A DNA stretch of 64,000 nt from Crocinitomicaceae bacterium (GTDB lineage Bacteria > Bacteroidota > Bacteroidia > Flavobacteriales_D > Crocinitomicaceae). The notes beneath the pieces are model-generated. The model had not been told where the DNA came from, did no database searches, and was given only the letters and a program-made list of their open reading frames with translations. The DNA lies in contig JAJTCM010000003.1 in NCBI GenBank assembly GCA_021325675.1, forward strand, positions 550,794-614,793. The letters run 5' to 3'. Positions 9,692 to 18,491 of the stretch are shown here, in pieces. Each line of letters begins with the position of its first letter. The stretch's first letter is position 1. Position numbers and translations under genes: made by a program.

Positions 9692-9755
9692 ATTCGAAAA
9701 TTTGTATCTATTTATCATACAATGAATCTTCCGGCTACGAAGTAAATTTTCGAAT
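9692..9755. repeat. Perfect 12-bp inverted repeat between acyl-CoA ligase and rsmG
   Basis: attcgaaaattt (9692-9703) and aaattttcgaat (9744-9755) are perfect reverse complements with a 40-bp loop. A related word, attcgaaaattcgtagat, occurs at 51601-51620, and ctacgaatt follows at 9763. This is another short dispersed palindrome family. It may form a hairpin at the 3' end of the ligase mRNA. Confidence 0.6.
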
Positions 9756-9782
9756 CCCTGATCTACGAATTAATAATTCCCC

Positions 9783-9790
9783 TAACTTTG
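9783..9790 (+). promoter_or_regulatory. Predicted -7 box (TAACTTTG) of rsmG
   Basis: An exact TAnnTTTG match 4 bp upstream of the rsmG ATG (9795). No good TTG was seen at the expected -33 position, so support is partial. If used, transcription would start at or next to the start codon (leaderless). Confidence 0.35.
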
Positions 9791-9794
9791 CGGC

Positions 9795-10427
9795 ATGAAT
9801 TCCGTTGATTTAATCCGTACTTATTTCCCAGATTTGACGACCAGGCAGATTGAGCAGTTCGAACAGCTCGGGCCTTTGTATGAACATTGGAATGCCCAGA
9901 TCAACGTTATTTCCCGCAAGGACATGGATTCTTTTTACGAACGCCACGTACTGCATTCCCTGGCGATTGCTAAAGTGATGTCCTTTAAAAAAGGGGCTGA
10001 AGTGCTGGATATTGGTACTGGCGGCGGTTTCCCCGGAATTCCTTTGGCGATTTTGTTCCCTGACACACAATTTCACCTCGTAGACTCGATCGGGAAAAAG
10101 ATCAAAGTGGTACAGGAGGTAGCCCAGGCGCTTGGTTTGGAAAACGTGACTGCTTCCCATGAGAGAGCGGAAAAAGTGCCCGGCAAATTCGATTTTATTG
10201 TGAGCCGCGCCGTTACCGCCATGCCGGAATTCCTCACCTGGACAAAAAACAAATTCAAAAAAGAAAATAAACACGCCCTCAAAAACGGGATCCTCTACCT
10301 GAAAGGCGGCGACCTGGGGGAAGAAATGAAAACGGTGAAACAAAAAATTACGTACCACCCGATCCCGGGTTTTTTCGAGGAAGAATTTTTTGAAACGAAG
10401 AAAGTTGTTTATTTAATGATGAATTAG
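9795..10427 (+). CDS. rsmG: 16S rRNA (guanine-527-N7)-methyltransferase RsmG
   Basis: SAM-dependent methyltransferase that makes m7G527 in 16S rRNA (formerly GidB). It has 210 residues. The SAM-binding glycine loop LDIGTGGGFPGIPLAI begins at residue 71. Upstream, NVISRKDMDSFYERHVLHSL is the conserved RsmG N-terminal signature, and HERAEKVPGKFDFIVSRAV is the typical central segment. It converges on the next gene; a bidirectional terminator hairpin lies between them. Confidence 0.96.
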   Translation: MNSVDLIRTYFPDLTTRQIEQFEQLGPLYEHWNAQINVISRKDMDSFYERHVLHSLAIAKVMSFKKGAEVLDIGTGGGFPGIPLAILFPDTQFHLVDSIGKKIKVVQEVAQALGLENVTASHERAEKVPGKFDFIVSRAVTAMPEFLTWTKNKFKKENKHALKNGILYLKGGDLGEEMKTVKQKITYHPIPGFFEEEFFETKKVVYLMMN

Positions 10428-10518
10428 TGCATGATACATGTTGAATGAACTCAATTTATCACTCTCCGTCGCGGCGGACTTCGTCATTTATCCCTGAAAG
10501 ATTCCTCAAAATTTAAAA

Positions 10519-10553
10519 CAAAAAAAAGCCCCGCTTTCACGGAGCTTTTTTGT
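10519..10553. terminator. Bidirectional intrinsic terminator
   Basis: The hairpin arms are aaaaaaagccccg (10521-10533) and cggagctttttt (10540-10551), giving an A-tract on one side and a T-tract on the other. It sits between the convergent rsmG (+) and the 178-residue gene (-), so it can stop both. Confidence 0.8.
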
Positions 10554-10564
10554 AAAATTTTGCA

Positions 10565-11101
10565 TTACATTTTGTAACGCTTGAAGAAAGCATCCCAATC
10601 CCAGATGAAATTCTGCACCACCTCATCCATACGCTTCAAAAAGAGCGGATTTGGCGCCTGCATCCTGCGGAAGTATTCATCCTGGAAATCATTTAATTCG
10701 TATTTGTGGTAAATCGCTTTTGACATCGCGTAGATCATGTTTTTGGACGGATGATTCTTACGCGCCATAAAGCCCTGGTATTCACGGATCAAACTTGTGA
10801 ATTCTTCTACCGGCATTTCGTATATTTTGGCGAGCTTGGCAAAAATCAATTTCTCAACTTCGTGGGCCTGCTCCGGCTCAAATGTACTTTCAAGAAAGGA
10901 TAAGTTGCCGACAATAACAATCAGCGCGAACTCCCCGTTTTGTGTATCCGTAATGTTCGGGGATTTCACAAAAGCAGAATCCTCATTGATGAGCTGAGCT
11001 ACTTCCCTGAAGCCTTTCTCAACCACTTCAAACAAAGCGTTTACGAAAACATTCGCAACCTGGTTGTTTGATAAGCGTCTCTTGATTAATGTTCCCAACA
11101 T
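10565..11101 (-). CDS. Conserved hypothetical protein, 178 residues
   Basis: Soluble, probably helical protein without signal peptide or membrane segment. It starts MLGTLIKRRLSNNQVANVFVNAL and ends FIWDWDAFFKRYKM. I recognise no domain or catalytic motif. Several charged/aromatic stretches (SKNMIYAMSKAIYHKYELNDFQDEY is the clearest region) look conserved rather than random, and codon use matches the neighbours, so I take it as a real gene. It is divergent from the HlyD-like gene at 11268 and convergent with rsmG. No function can be proposed. Confidence 0.75.
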   Translation of the reverse strand: MLGTLIKRRLSNNQVANVFVNALFEVVEKGFREVAQLINEDSAFVKSPNITDTQNGEFALIVIVGNLSFLESTFEPEQAHEVEKLIFAKLAKIYEMPVEEFTSLIREYQGFMARKNHPSKNMIYAMSKAIYHKYELNDFQDEYFRRMQAPNPLFLKRMDEVVQNFIWDWDAFFKRYKM

Positions 11102-11267
11102 GTAATTTAACTTTAATATCGTTCAAATACAAAATTAAGGATCGATGAAGTACCTTTTTTGGTCTACAAAAAATCATTATCAACTAAGTTATTAACAGGT
11201 AGCGGGTTGAACATTTGGTCCTGCCGGCTGTATGTGCTAAAAATTGTTTATTTTAGACTTGATTTCC

Positions 11268-12194
11268 ATGAGAGCAAAAAGACTTATCCCTATCGTTTTA
11301 GCTGTGCTGCTTCTCGCTGCAGCCTGGTTGTTCTGGCCGGGAAAATCATCCCGCGCTCCGGAGAAAAGCAAAGTCCGGATCCCGGAAAAAACTGAAAATC
11401 AAAACGAAACACAGAAAGTAGCTTCAAAAACCGCTAAGCTTTCGGAAAAAGAAAATTCAGAAATCCCGGAAAATAAAAGCTACACATTTATACTAAAACC
11501 AATCCAAACCGCTGCCGTTCTTTTTGAAGCTTCCGGTATGCTGGAGAATACAAAAACGTGGAACCCGGGCGATCGTTTCAGCAAAAATGAAGTGCTTTTC
11601 CAGCTGGATAACAGCGCACTTTTCAACGAGATCAGCAGCCAAAAATCCGACCTCAGATCCAGGCTCGAAAACCTCTATCAACAATTCGCGCGGGAAACCC
11701 CGGAAGCTGCTTCAAAATGGATTGCTTACGGCAATGCGGTCACCGAAACGGATTTATTACCCCCGCTCCCGGAAAACATTTCTGCGAAGGAACGCGCACT
11801 GATCAATACGGCCGGGATTGTTCCACTGAGCCTTCAGATCGCACAAAAAGAACAGGAAATGTTTTCTTATTTCTACCTTGCGCCATTCAACGGCCAGGTC
11901 CAAAAAGTGCTTGTGCCACCGGGAAATAAAGTAAAATCCCGTCAAACGGTTGCCCTGATCTATCCGGATCAAACTGTTGTATTACAGCGAAAAATTCACC
12001 GGAACGATTTACCCGCCTTCATTCATCAACAGAAATTCAGCTTAAAAAGCCAGAGGGGAACAAAAGCGCTTTCCGTCAAATTCAGTACAGGGAAACAAAC
12101 AGGCGACAGCGTATTGATCACGGCAAAAATTCCATCCGAAAAACTGAAACTATTTGATTTTTTTCAAACAATCGAAATTAGTCCCGATCACTAA
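11268..12194 (+). CDS. HlyD/RND-type membrane fusion (adaptor) protein, putative
   Basis: Protein of 308 residues with one N-terminal membrane anchor (about 6-22, PIVLAVLLLAAAWLFW), then a lysine/glutamate-rich linker. A biotinyl-lipoyl-like half (SGMLENTKTWNPGDRFSKNEVLFQLDNSALF) follows, then a short coiled-coil hairpin and the matching second half (YLAPFNGQVQKVLVPPGNKV). This arrangement is that of periplasmic adaptor subunits of efflux pumps, but no pump or outer-membrane channel gene is adjacent. ATG 11268 is preferred over TTG 11244 because it directly precedes the positively charged anchor. Confidence 0.65.
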   Translation: MRAKRLIPIVLAVLLLAAAWLFWPGKSSRAPEKSKVRIPEKTENQNETQKVASKTAKLSEKENSEIPENKSYTFILKPIQTAAVLFEASGMLENTKTWNPGDRFSKNEVLFQLDNSALFNEISSQKSDLRSRLENLYQQFARETPEAASKWIAYGNAVTETDLLPPLPENISAKERALINTAGIVPLSLQIAQKEQEMFSYFYLAPFNGQVQKVLVPPGNKVKSRQTVALIYPDQTVVLQRKIHRNDLPAFIHQQKFSLKSQRGTKALSVKFSTGKQTGDSVLITAKIPSEKLKLFDFFQTIEISPDH

Positions 12195-12200
12195 AGCCAG

Positions 12201-13157
12201 TTAATCTTTAACTATTTTGTAGGTATTTGCTGAATTTTCGTCCTGTATTTTAACAAAATAAACCCCGCTGGTGAGCGCTTCCGTATTGATGGATTCAAAG
12301 CCGTGTGTTTTTTCTATCATGAGCTTTCCTTCCGAATTAAAAACTGAAACTTTGCTGATATGTACATCATTCGATTTTATTTTCAATACGTGGTTCACCG
12401 GGTTTGGATACAGGATAACATCACCCAATTTGTTCTCTTCAACCGCGTTTACCTGGCAAAATGAAGCAATTTCAGAAGGGGTTAATTCCCTGTCCCATAA
12501 CATGATGTCATCCATGCTGCCTTTCAAAAACACATGATCGAATTGACCAATTGCAATGGAAGTCATTAAACGCGGCCCGTCAGTACCATAAACCATACCT
12601 GAACCGCCATCTCCGCTATAGAACCCGTTTACTTCCTCACAATCCATAAAGATATCCATATCATTGGCCCCTCTTATTGTAAAAACAAAATGCTGCCATG
12701 TTCCGATCTGTATGCTCGGGGAAGATGTTTTTGACTGACGGCTGGAAGATCCGGCTGCACCTCCGTCACCAAAGCTGATGCTTATTTTGTTCGAAGCAGA
12801 TACATTGACCCAAAACCCACTGTATTGATAATCCAGGAAATCGGAAAAATAGACCGAACAGTCTTCACTTTGATCTACTTTAAGCCAGAAAGCAAGCGTT
12901 AAAGGAAACTGGGGCTTCATGATCGCCGAATTCGGTAACTCAACGTAGTCATTCACACCGTCGAAACTTAGCGCAGAATTTGAATTCCCGCTTGCATCAG
13001 CCGTATTAGTGGCTCCCTGAACCGTACCGTGTAATTGATTTGACGTTGCGTCATTGGCATCGCCATTTAATTCATAGTGAACCAATAAACCATTTGTTAT
13101 CTGGGCAGAAAACAGGAAAGAGGAACCTACAAAAATTGAAAGTAAATACTTTTTCAT
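12201..13157 (-). CDS. LamG-like domain protein with T9SS type A sorting domain
   Basis: Secreted protein of 318 residues: a signal peptide (1-18, SSFLFSAQ); a concanavalin A-like/LamG fold at roughly 22-225 (ALSFDGVNDYVELPNS, PLTLAFWLKV, SMDDIMLWDRELTPSEI); and a C-terminal type IX secretion sorting domain from about 245 (VILYPNPVNHVLKI ... LTSGVYFVKI). LamG folds usually bind glycans or proteins. The sorting domain directs export through the T9SS and attachment to the cell surface. Start ATG 13157 is used because the reading frame upstream (to 13202) does not fit a signal peptide. Its stop lies 7 bp from the convergent adaptor gene. Confidence 0.85.
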   Translation of the reverse strand: MKKYLLSIFVGSSFLFSAQITNGLLVHYELNGDANDATSNQLHGTVQGATNTADASGNSNSALSFDGVNDYVELPNSAIMKPQFPLTLAFWLKVDQSEDCSVYFSDFLDYQYSGFWVNVSASNKISISFGDGGAAGSSSRQSKTSSPSIQIGTWQHFVFTIRGANDMDIFMDCEEVNGFYSGDGGSGMVYGTDGPRLMTSIAIGQFDHVFLKGSMDDIMLWDRELTPSEIASFCQVNAVEENKLGDVILYPNPVNHVLKIKSNDVHISKVSVFNSEGKLMIEKTHGFESINTEALTSGVYFVKIQDENSANTYKIVKD

Positions 13158-13211
13158 AGTGGATTTTTCTTTCAAAGATAATCTTTTTTGGATATACCAC
13201 AATTCAAAGTG

Positions 13212-13275
13212 ATTAGTTGTTAGTCAACAGCGGGTTCATTCAACTCATGACTATCCCTGTTGACTAATTACTAAT
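13212..13275. repeat. Inverted repeat (ATTAGTnnTTAGTCAACAG type)
   Basis: The left arm 13212-13234 (attagt tg ttagtcaacag c ggg) is matched by the right arm 13255-13275 (ccctgttgactaa tt actaat) with two mismatches and one insertion; the loop is ~20 bp. It overlaps the stop codon of the 131-residue gene (stop at 13264). Likely one of the dispersed palindrome families, and possibly an RNA hairpin at the end of the TerC operon. Confidence 0.65.
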
Positions 13276-13659
13276 AACCAGCTTCTTCATCGTTTTCTGG
13301 TTCCCGGTGCGCAATTGGTAAAAATACGTACCGTTAGCTACCTGGGTTGAATCAAAGCGCACAATATGGCTGCCTGCCTTGTATTCTTTGGTCACAATTT
13401 CACGGTTGGGGGAAAAATCATCGTTTAAGAGCTCCAGCGTCACTTCTTTTGTTTCTTCTGAAGTAAAATAAAGCTCCAGCTCGCCTTTGGCAGGGTTTGC
13501 TTCGATGCTGTAGAGCACACAGTATTTTTCGGAAGGCATCTTACCCCGGCCCAGATAAGCCAGTAATTTGCGGTAAGCGATCACGAGGATCAGGACTGCA
13601 AGTGTAACACACAAGACCCCGACAGCAATTTTTGTTACACTGTAACCAACTAATATCAT
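13264..13659 (-). CDS. Membrane-anchored protein with sorting-domain-like C-terminus
   Basis: Protein of 131 residues. One hydrophobic helix (about 8-30) is followed by a basic stretch (RKLLAYLGRGK), then a beta-rich domain. Its tail, VANGTYFYQLRTGNQKTMKKLVISN, reads like a T9SS type A sorting/FlgD-like fold, although the protein has no cleavable signal peptide. By the positive-inside rule the domain would face the cytoplasm, which conflicts with a secretion role. Last gene of the TerC operon: its ATG overlaps the end of the DUF493 gene by 4 bp. Function unknown. Confidence 0.65.
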   Translation of the reverse strand: MILVGYSVTKIAVGVLCVTLAVLILVIAYRKLLAYLGRGKMPSEKYCVLYSIEANPAKGELELYFTSEETKEVTLELLNDDFSPNREIVTKEYKAGSHIVRFDSTQVANGTYFYQLRTGNQKTMKKLVISN

Positions 13660-13922
13660 AATGAAATAATTCCTTTGATTAAACTTGCTTTTTCGTATTT
13701 GGCAATGATGGAATCCACGTCCAGCATCATTTCCTTGGCGCTGACACTGATGTATTTTCCGTTTTTGGACGGGTGCATAATCACTTCGGAGGATGAATCA
13801 AACAAAGCGTTCACCAGGGCTACTGTTTGCGATTCGTTCGGAACGATAAACTTGAAGAAATAGACATTGGGCCATTCCTGCAGTTCCAGCTGAACCCTCA
13901 ATTTTTGCAATGTTTCTTCCAT
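13656..13922 (-). CDS. DUF493 (YbeD-like) family protein
   Basis: 88-residue cytoplasmic protein of the DUF493/YbeD family, small ferredoxin-like proteins thought to be regulatory. Recognised by the segments YFFKFIVPNESQTVALVNALF, SKNGKYISVSAKEMM and the C-terminal YEKASLIKGIISL. It overlaps both its upstream neighbour (ATGA with the 194-residue gene) and the 131-residue gene downstream, so the four genes 15247-13264 are one operon. Confidence 0.8.
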   Translation of the reverse strand: MEETLQKLRVQLELQEWPNVYFFKFIVPNESQTVALVNALFDSSSEVIMHPSKNGKYISVSAKEMMLDVDSIIAKYEKASLIKGIISL

Positions 13923-14506
13923 CAGTACTTTAAAAACAGCAAAGATAAGCGTTTCATTTCGTTTAACAGGGCTTCGGGCGCCTGAATTTCGCTTTTTTTC
14001 AGGTCTGTGAAGCTGTTTCCTCCTGCATCCCGGAAAGCTTTGATCGCCGCCAGGATTTCCATCGGGTCGCTTTCTTTAGAAACAAGCGTTTTTTCATCTG
14101 CTGCTGTGTCGCACACCCATTTGGAAGCGTATTGCTTTTCAAGCTCCAGCAGCGCTTCAGTGAGAGCGTAAATCTCCATAGGATCAGCGGATTGCGTGAT
14201 CGCCGTTTTCAAGCGCCTGTTCTCCTGCTGGTAAAGCCGGAAAACGTCCAATATGTTATCTGATTGCAATGAAATTCCAGTTACGGGCGATTTCCCTGTA
14301 AAAACAAACGCAGGATCGAGAGCTTCAACTGCCAACCGGATTTTTTGAAGCTTGTCCAAACGTGACTGAAACAATTTGCGGACCGGTGCACGTGAAGTAA
14401 AGAAACGCTTGGGCTCAAAAAGCTGTTCATCCAGGGCATCCGCCAGATCAGCGGCATCGGATCCCTCTTCAAGGCCCAGCAGCGCCAGGGCTTCCTTTCC
14501 GGTCAT
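13922..14506 (-). CDS. Hypothetical protein, 194 residues
   Basis: Soluble protein, predicted mostly helical, with no signal peptide. I do not recognise a family. The N-terminus (MTGKEALALLGLEEGSDAADLADALDEQLF) has the feel of a small helical J-like or ACP-like domain, but there is no HPD motif or DSL serine, so no such claim is made. It is wedged between TerC (0-bp gap) and DUF493 (4-bp overlap), which argues that it is real and cotranscribed. Confidence 0.7.
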   Translation of the reverse strand: MTGKEALALLGLEEGSDAADLADALDEQLFEPKRFFTSRAPVRKLFQSRLDKLQKIRLAVEALDPAFVFTGKSPVTGISLQSDNILDVFRLYQQENRRLKTAITQSADPMEIYALTEALLELEKQYASKWVCDTAADEKTLVSKESDPMEILAAIKAFRDAGGNSFTDLKKSEIQAPEALLNEMKRLSLLFLKY

Positions 14507-15247
14507 TTAATGCTCGGTTTTTCCCTTGTTTTTACGCATCCGGATATTGAGGAACTCGACAATAAGCGAGTAAACCATGGCAAAGTAAACGTATCCTTTC
14601 GGCACTTTTTGATGAAAAGCTTCCATAATTAACATAATCCCGATGGTGACAAGGAAACTCAGGGCAATCATTTTGATCGTCGGACGGTTATTGATAAAAT
14701 TACTGATCGGCCGGGCAAACAGCATCATGATGATCATAGAAATGATTACTGATAAATAAATGACAATCATCGGGTTGTGCGCCATACCTTTGGTCATACC
14801 AATTGCGGTAATTACGGAGTCAAAGCTGAAAACGATATCCACGAGCACAATCTGGAAGATAACGGAGCTCAGCTTGCTTCTGGACGAGGCGGACTCTTCT
14901 TCTTCACCCGTCACTGTTTTATGCATTTCAGTAGTGGATTTATACAACAGGAATAATCCCCCGAGCAATAAAATCAAGCTTTGTCCGGTGATCTTAATAC
15001 CATAAACAGAAAACAATTCTTTGGTCATCCCCATGACCCACGCAGCAACAGCCAGGAGTAATAAACGCGCCACTAAAGCCATGATCATCCCCACATTCCG
15101 GGCATAACGCTTCTTCTCTTTCGGCAGTTTATCGGTAATAATGGAAATAAAAATGATGTTATCAATTCCCAATACGATTTCCAGCAGGGATAATATCAAT
15201 AAGTAAAGTAATCCTTCGGGCGTTCCTAAAATTGTAAAAAAATCCAT
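14507..15247 (-). CDS. TerC family integral membrane protein
   Basis: Multi-pass inner membrane protein of 246 residues with about seven hydrophobic segments. The TerC signature is clear: LLEIVLGIDNIIFISI near residues 20-35 and the matching second acidic motif VDIVFSFDSVITA. TerC proteins are linked to metal (manganese, tellurite-related) export; the substrate here is not known. ATG 15247 is preferred over TTG 15265 because a purine-rich AAGAGAAG sits directly upstream of it. It heads the four-gene operon down to 13264. Confidence 0.88.
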   Translation of the reverse strand: MDFFTILGTPEGLLYLLILSLLEIVLGIDNIIFISIITDKLPKEKKRYARNVGMIMALVARLLLLAVAAWVMGMTKELFSVYGIKITGQSLILLLGGLFLLYKSTTEMHKTVTGEEEESASSRSKLSSVIFQIVLVDIVFSFDSVITAIGMTKGMAHNPMIVIYLSVIISMIIMMLFARPISNFINNRPTIKMIALSFLVTIGIMLIMEAFHQKVPKGYVYFAMVYSLIVEFLNIRMRKNKGKTEH

Positions 15248-15311
15248 CTTCTCTTTTTTTGACAAAAATAAGAACTTTTCTGAGAAGAGTTGTTACGGAA
15301 AAATGATTGAG

Positions 15312-15343
15312 ATTTTAAAGGGATTGCAAAGGCACACAATCCC
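15312..15343 (-). terminator. Putative terminator downstream of menD
   Basis: Read on the - strand: a 7-bp stem GGGATTG / CAATCCC (15343-15337 with 15326-15320) with a 10-base loop, followed by TTTAAAATC. The T-tract is short, so this is a moderate call. It separates the men genes from the TerC operon. Confidence 0.45.
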
Positions 15344-15372
15344 GATTGCTATTGGGATGAGCTGTAGCAATA

Positions 15373-17070
15373 TTAAATTTTAACCTTTCTGAAAAATTCT
15401 TTTAAAATATTTTCGTTGTCAGCCGACGCAGTAAAAATTTCCATCAGTTTCGGGCGGCCTTTTTCTTCATAGGTATAAAAATCATGCAGCTGCGTTTCGA
15501 TGTCTTCCAGGGAATTCGCTTTGTGATACCCGACATGGAAGGTTTTGCAGATATGTTCCGCCTGGAAAGTATTGTTATAGACAAAAAAATCGTCCTGTTC
15601 CGCCGTTGAATCCGGGCCGGGAATAATTTTAAAAATACTTCCGCCGCCGTTATTGATCAGGAAAATCCGGAGATTAGGTGTCAGCAGGTGGTTCCAGAAG
15701 GCATTGCTGTCATAAAAAAACGACATATCGCCGGTAATCAGCGTATTCCAGCTTTCTTTCTTCAGATAGGCATGTCCGGCCGCCGTGCTTGTACTCCCGT
15801 CAATTCCGCTTGTTCCGCGGTTGCACCAGTAACGGATGCTTTGCACGGGATCAAACAGGAGCGAATAACGGATCACGGAGCTGTTTGCCAAATGGAGACT
15901 GGAGTTTTCCGGAACGCTGTCGAGCAGGATGTTAAACACGTGCAAATCCGAAAGAATATGCGTGGCTTCAAAAAAATGTTTCGTTTTTTCCTGCACCAGA
16001 TAATCGAGCTGTTTCCATTTCACCCCGAAAGAGGAAGCGGAGCCGATTTTGAGCTTGTTCAGGCTGTGTAAAAATTGCTGGGGCTTGAGATCAAAGGAAT
16101 GCGTCATTTGCTGGAAGGTATCCATATCCGGGAAATCCTCCCCGACTTTCCAATGTTCAACGGATGCATTTTTCCGCAAAAAAGCTTTGATCCGCTTGGA
16201 AACTACTGCTCCTCCAATGTAAATCAGGAGATCGGGTGAATACTGCTCTTCCTCTTCAATCGCGTTCAGCGTGCGGTCAATACAATGCACAAACCCGGGA
16301 TCAACGAGATTGGACGTATTTTCCACTAAAATAGCTACTGAAGAATCGTTTTTTGCCAGCAGGCGCAGCTCATGCAGCAAACCGGCATCCGGGGCAAGCT
16401 GCCCGCAGACGATCATTTTCTTTTCGTATTTTGCCCAGGAAGCGCTGATATGCGTCAGCTGGGAAGTCGTCAGCTCTTTTTTCGGGTTTTCGAAACGGAT
16501 TGTTTTTCCATCAGGCGCTTCCGTAAGCTCGGTTTGCTGGTACAAAGGCTCTGTAAAAGCAACATTGATATGCACCGGGCCTTTTGAAACCCCATTCGCA
16601 TAATTCACCGCTTTGGAAAGCTCGCGGCTGATATACCAGGCATAATCCGGGTGCGTGATCGTATCGTCGATCGTGAGGGAATGATTGATGTGGTTTTTAT
16701 ACAGCTCATGCTGCACAATCGTTTGCCCGTCGCCCTGGTTCACCCAGGTTTGCGGCCTGTCGGCAGTAAAAATAAGCAAAGGAACGCGCTGGTAATACGC
16801 TTCGGCCACAGCCGGGTAATAATTCAGCGGCGCCGATCCTGAAGTACAGAGCAAAGCGACAAGCCCGCTCGTTTGCTGCGCCATCCCGAGGGCAAAAAAT
16901 GCCGCCGAGCGTTCATCTGGTACAACAATACACTCAATTTCCGGGTGCCTGTTAAATGCGATAATCAGTGGTGCATTGCGCGAACCGGGAGAAACAACTA
17001 CGTGCTTCAAACCTAATTCAACACAGGCGCTGACTAAAAGCTGAACATTTTTCTTGGAACTCGTGTGCAT
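15373..17070 (-). CDS. menD: 2-succinyl-5-enolpyruvyl-6-hydroxy-3-cyclohexene-1-carboxylate synthase
   Basis: Thiamine diphosphate enzyme of menaquinone synthesis: joins isochorismate and 2-oxoglutarate (decarboxylated) to SEPHCHC. It has 565 residues. MenD hallmarks: the N-terminal VVVSPGSRNAPLIIAFNRHP, PDERSAAFFALGMA with the conserved catalytic Glu region, LCTSGSAPLNYYPAVAEA, and the C-terminal ThDP segment NRGTSGIDGSTSTAAG ... LITGDMSFFYD. It lies 6 bp after menF in the same direction; with the thioesterase gene this makes a three-gene menaquinone operon. Confidence 0.96.
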   Translation of the reverse strand: MHTSSKKNVQLLVSACVELGLKHVVVSPGSRNAPLIIAFNRHPEIECIVVPDERSAAFFALGMAQQTSGLVALLCTSGSAPLNYYPAVAEAYYQRVPLLIFTADRPQTWVNQGDGQTIVQHELYKNHINHSLTIDDTITHPDYAWYISRELSKAVNYANGVSKGPVHINVAFTEPLYQQTELTEAPDGKTIRFENPKKELTTSQLTHISASWAKYEKKMIVCGQLAPDAGLLHELRLLAKNDSSVAILVENTSNLVDPGFVHCIDRTLNAIEEEEQYSPDLLIYIGGAVVSKRIKAFLRKNASVEHWKVGEDFPDMDTFQQMTHSFDLKPQQFLHSLNKLKIGSASSFGVKWKQLDYLVQEKTKHFFEATHILSDLHVFNILLDSVPENSSLHLANSSVIRYSLLFDPVQSIRYWCNRGTSGIDGSTSTAAGHAYLKKESWNTLITGDMSFFYDSNAFWNHLLTPNLRIFLINNGGGSIFKIIPGPDSTAEQDDFFVYNNTFQAEHICKTFHVGYHKANSLEDIETQLHDFYTYEEKGRPKLMEIFTASADNENILKEFFRKVKI

Positions 17071-17076
17071 AGCCGA

Positions 17077-18042
17077 TCAGGAAATTTTTTGGATACATTG
17101 AATGAGCGTTTTGCTCTTATTTTCAGTTTCGATCCACTCCATTTCAGGAATGGACTGCAGGGTATAACCGCCGCCGAGGTAAAGGAAAGCCTGTTCGCTG
17201 AACAGTTGTGCACAGCGCAGGTTAACGTATAATTTGCTGCTTTCCGCCGAAACGCTTCCGATAATCCCGGTGTACAGTCCCCGCTCGTGCGGCTCAACGG
17301 AATGAATCAGGCCAATTGCCTGCTCACGCGGGAAACCGCTGATAGCCGGTGACGGATGGATCGAGCGGGCCAGCTTCCAGATCGGAACGCCGTTCAGCTC
17401 AGCAGAAATATCTGTTTTAATATGGGTTACCGGACCAGCCTCAAAGTCATAAGGGCCTTCCGTTTCAATCGATTTCAGGCCCGCTTTTTTGCAGACAGCC
17501 GTGATATAATCCGTCACAATCTGCTGCTCGTGCTTTTCTTTTTCGCCCCAGCCCTCTTCGTCGTTTTTGCGTGTTCCGGCCAAAGCCATAGTAAAAACAA
17601 AGCCTTTGTGCGCCTCGAGCAGGATTTCCGGGCTTGCCCCGATCCACGTGCCTAATCTTTCATCAGAAAAAAGGTAAACAAAAGCGTTCGGATAAGCCTG
17701 CGCTAATTCGTCAAACAACCCCATTCCCTGCGACAGCTTGAAGCTTACGGATTTTACGCGTGAAAAAACAGCTTTTTCCATCTGCATCAGGTTGAGCCCG
17801 TTCAGCAATTCATGCGCCTGCAAATAGTATTCACGGGCCGTCATCACGTAAGGCTTTTCTTCCCCTTCAAAATAAGAAAGCTCACCGTTTTTCTCTTCTT
17901 CGGTAAAAACGTAGCATTGCGACAAATCGAAATTCGTCACCACAAAGCCTTCCACCGCCTGGTTGGGATCAAACTCCCTGAAAGCGCCGTAAGTCAGCTG
18001 TTTTTCCTTCCCCGGGAAACGATATGCCAGGAAAGAGCTCAA
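17077..18042 (-). CDS. menF: Isochorismate synthase (chorismate-binding)
   Basis: Converts chorismate to isochorismate, the entry to menaquinone (or siderophore) synthesis. It has 321 residues, short for the family because the N-terminal part is reduced. The chorismate-binding core is intact: LAGTRKN, the GPVTHIKTDISAEL segment, SIHPSPAISGFPREQAI and ERGLYTGIIGSV. Context with menD points to menaquinone, not a siderophore. The ATG overlaps the thioesterase stop by 4 bp (ATGA). Confidence 0.93.
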   Translation of the reverse strand: MSSFLAYRFPGKEKQLTYGAFREFDPNQAVEGFVVTNFDLSQCYVFTEEEKNGELSYFEGEEKPYVMTAREYYLQAHELLNGLNLMQMEKAVFSRVKSVSFKLSQGMGLFDELAQAYPNAFVYLFSDERLGTWIGASPEILLEAHKGFVFTMALAGTRKNDEEGWGEKEKHEQQIVTDYITAVCKKAGLKSIETEGPYDFEAGPVTHIKTDISAELNGVPIWKLARSIHPSPAISGFPREQAIGLIHSVEPHERGLYTGIIGSVSAESSKLYVNLRCAQLFSEQAFLYLGGGYTLQSIPEMEWIETENKSKTLIQCIQKIS

Positions 18043-18464
18043 ATTTTATGCTGTTTGATTAAAATGGTGATCCGACCGGTTGACAAATGTTTACGTGTAT
18101 TCTCTTCGTAAATGTCTACCTGCCACACATGCGTAGTCCTCCCGGTATGAATAGGTTTTCCGACACCGATAACCCATCCGCCGGTAGTACTTCCAATATG
18201 ATTAGCGTTCACTTCCAGGCCAACCGGCGCTTCTTTCTGAAGGTCGCACAGCAAAGCCGAAGCCATAGAACCGATGCTTTCAACCAGCACGACATTCGCG
18301 CCGCCATGCAGCAAGCCCATGGGCTGGTGGGTACGTTTATCAACAGGCATACGGGCAGTCAGGGAGCTTTCCGTAATCTCGGTAAACGAGATTTCCAGGT
18401 GCTCCATCATCGTGTTTTTACAAAATGAGTTGATTTGCGCCAAATCGGTCGAGTTCCATTTCAT
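18039..18464 (-). CDS. Hotdog-fold thioesterase, probable DHNA-CoA thioesterase
   Basis: 141-residue hotdog thioesterase of the PaaI/YbgC type with the motif MGLLHGGANVVLVESIGSMAS (catalytic Glu within HGGxxxxLxE). It is the first gene of the operon with menF and menD, so hydrolysis of 1,4-dihydroxy-2-naphthoyl-CoA (MenI role) is the most likely function; this is inferred from context. Other acyl-CoA substrates remain possible. It starts at ATG 18464; the 164-residue gene upstream ends 27 bp away. Confidence 0.82.
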   Translation of the reverse strand: MKWNSTDLAQINSFCKNTMMEHLEISFTEITESSLTARMPVDKRTHQPMGLLHGGANVVLVESIGSMASALLCDLQKEAPVGLEVNANHIGSTTGGWVIGVGKPIHTGRTTHVWQVDIYEENTRKHLSTGRITILIKQHKI

Positions 18465-18491
18465 GCCCTAAAATTAATGAAATATACCCTA

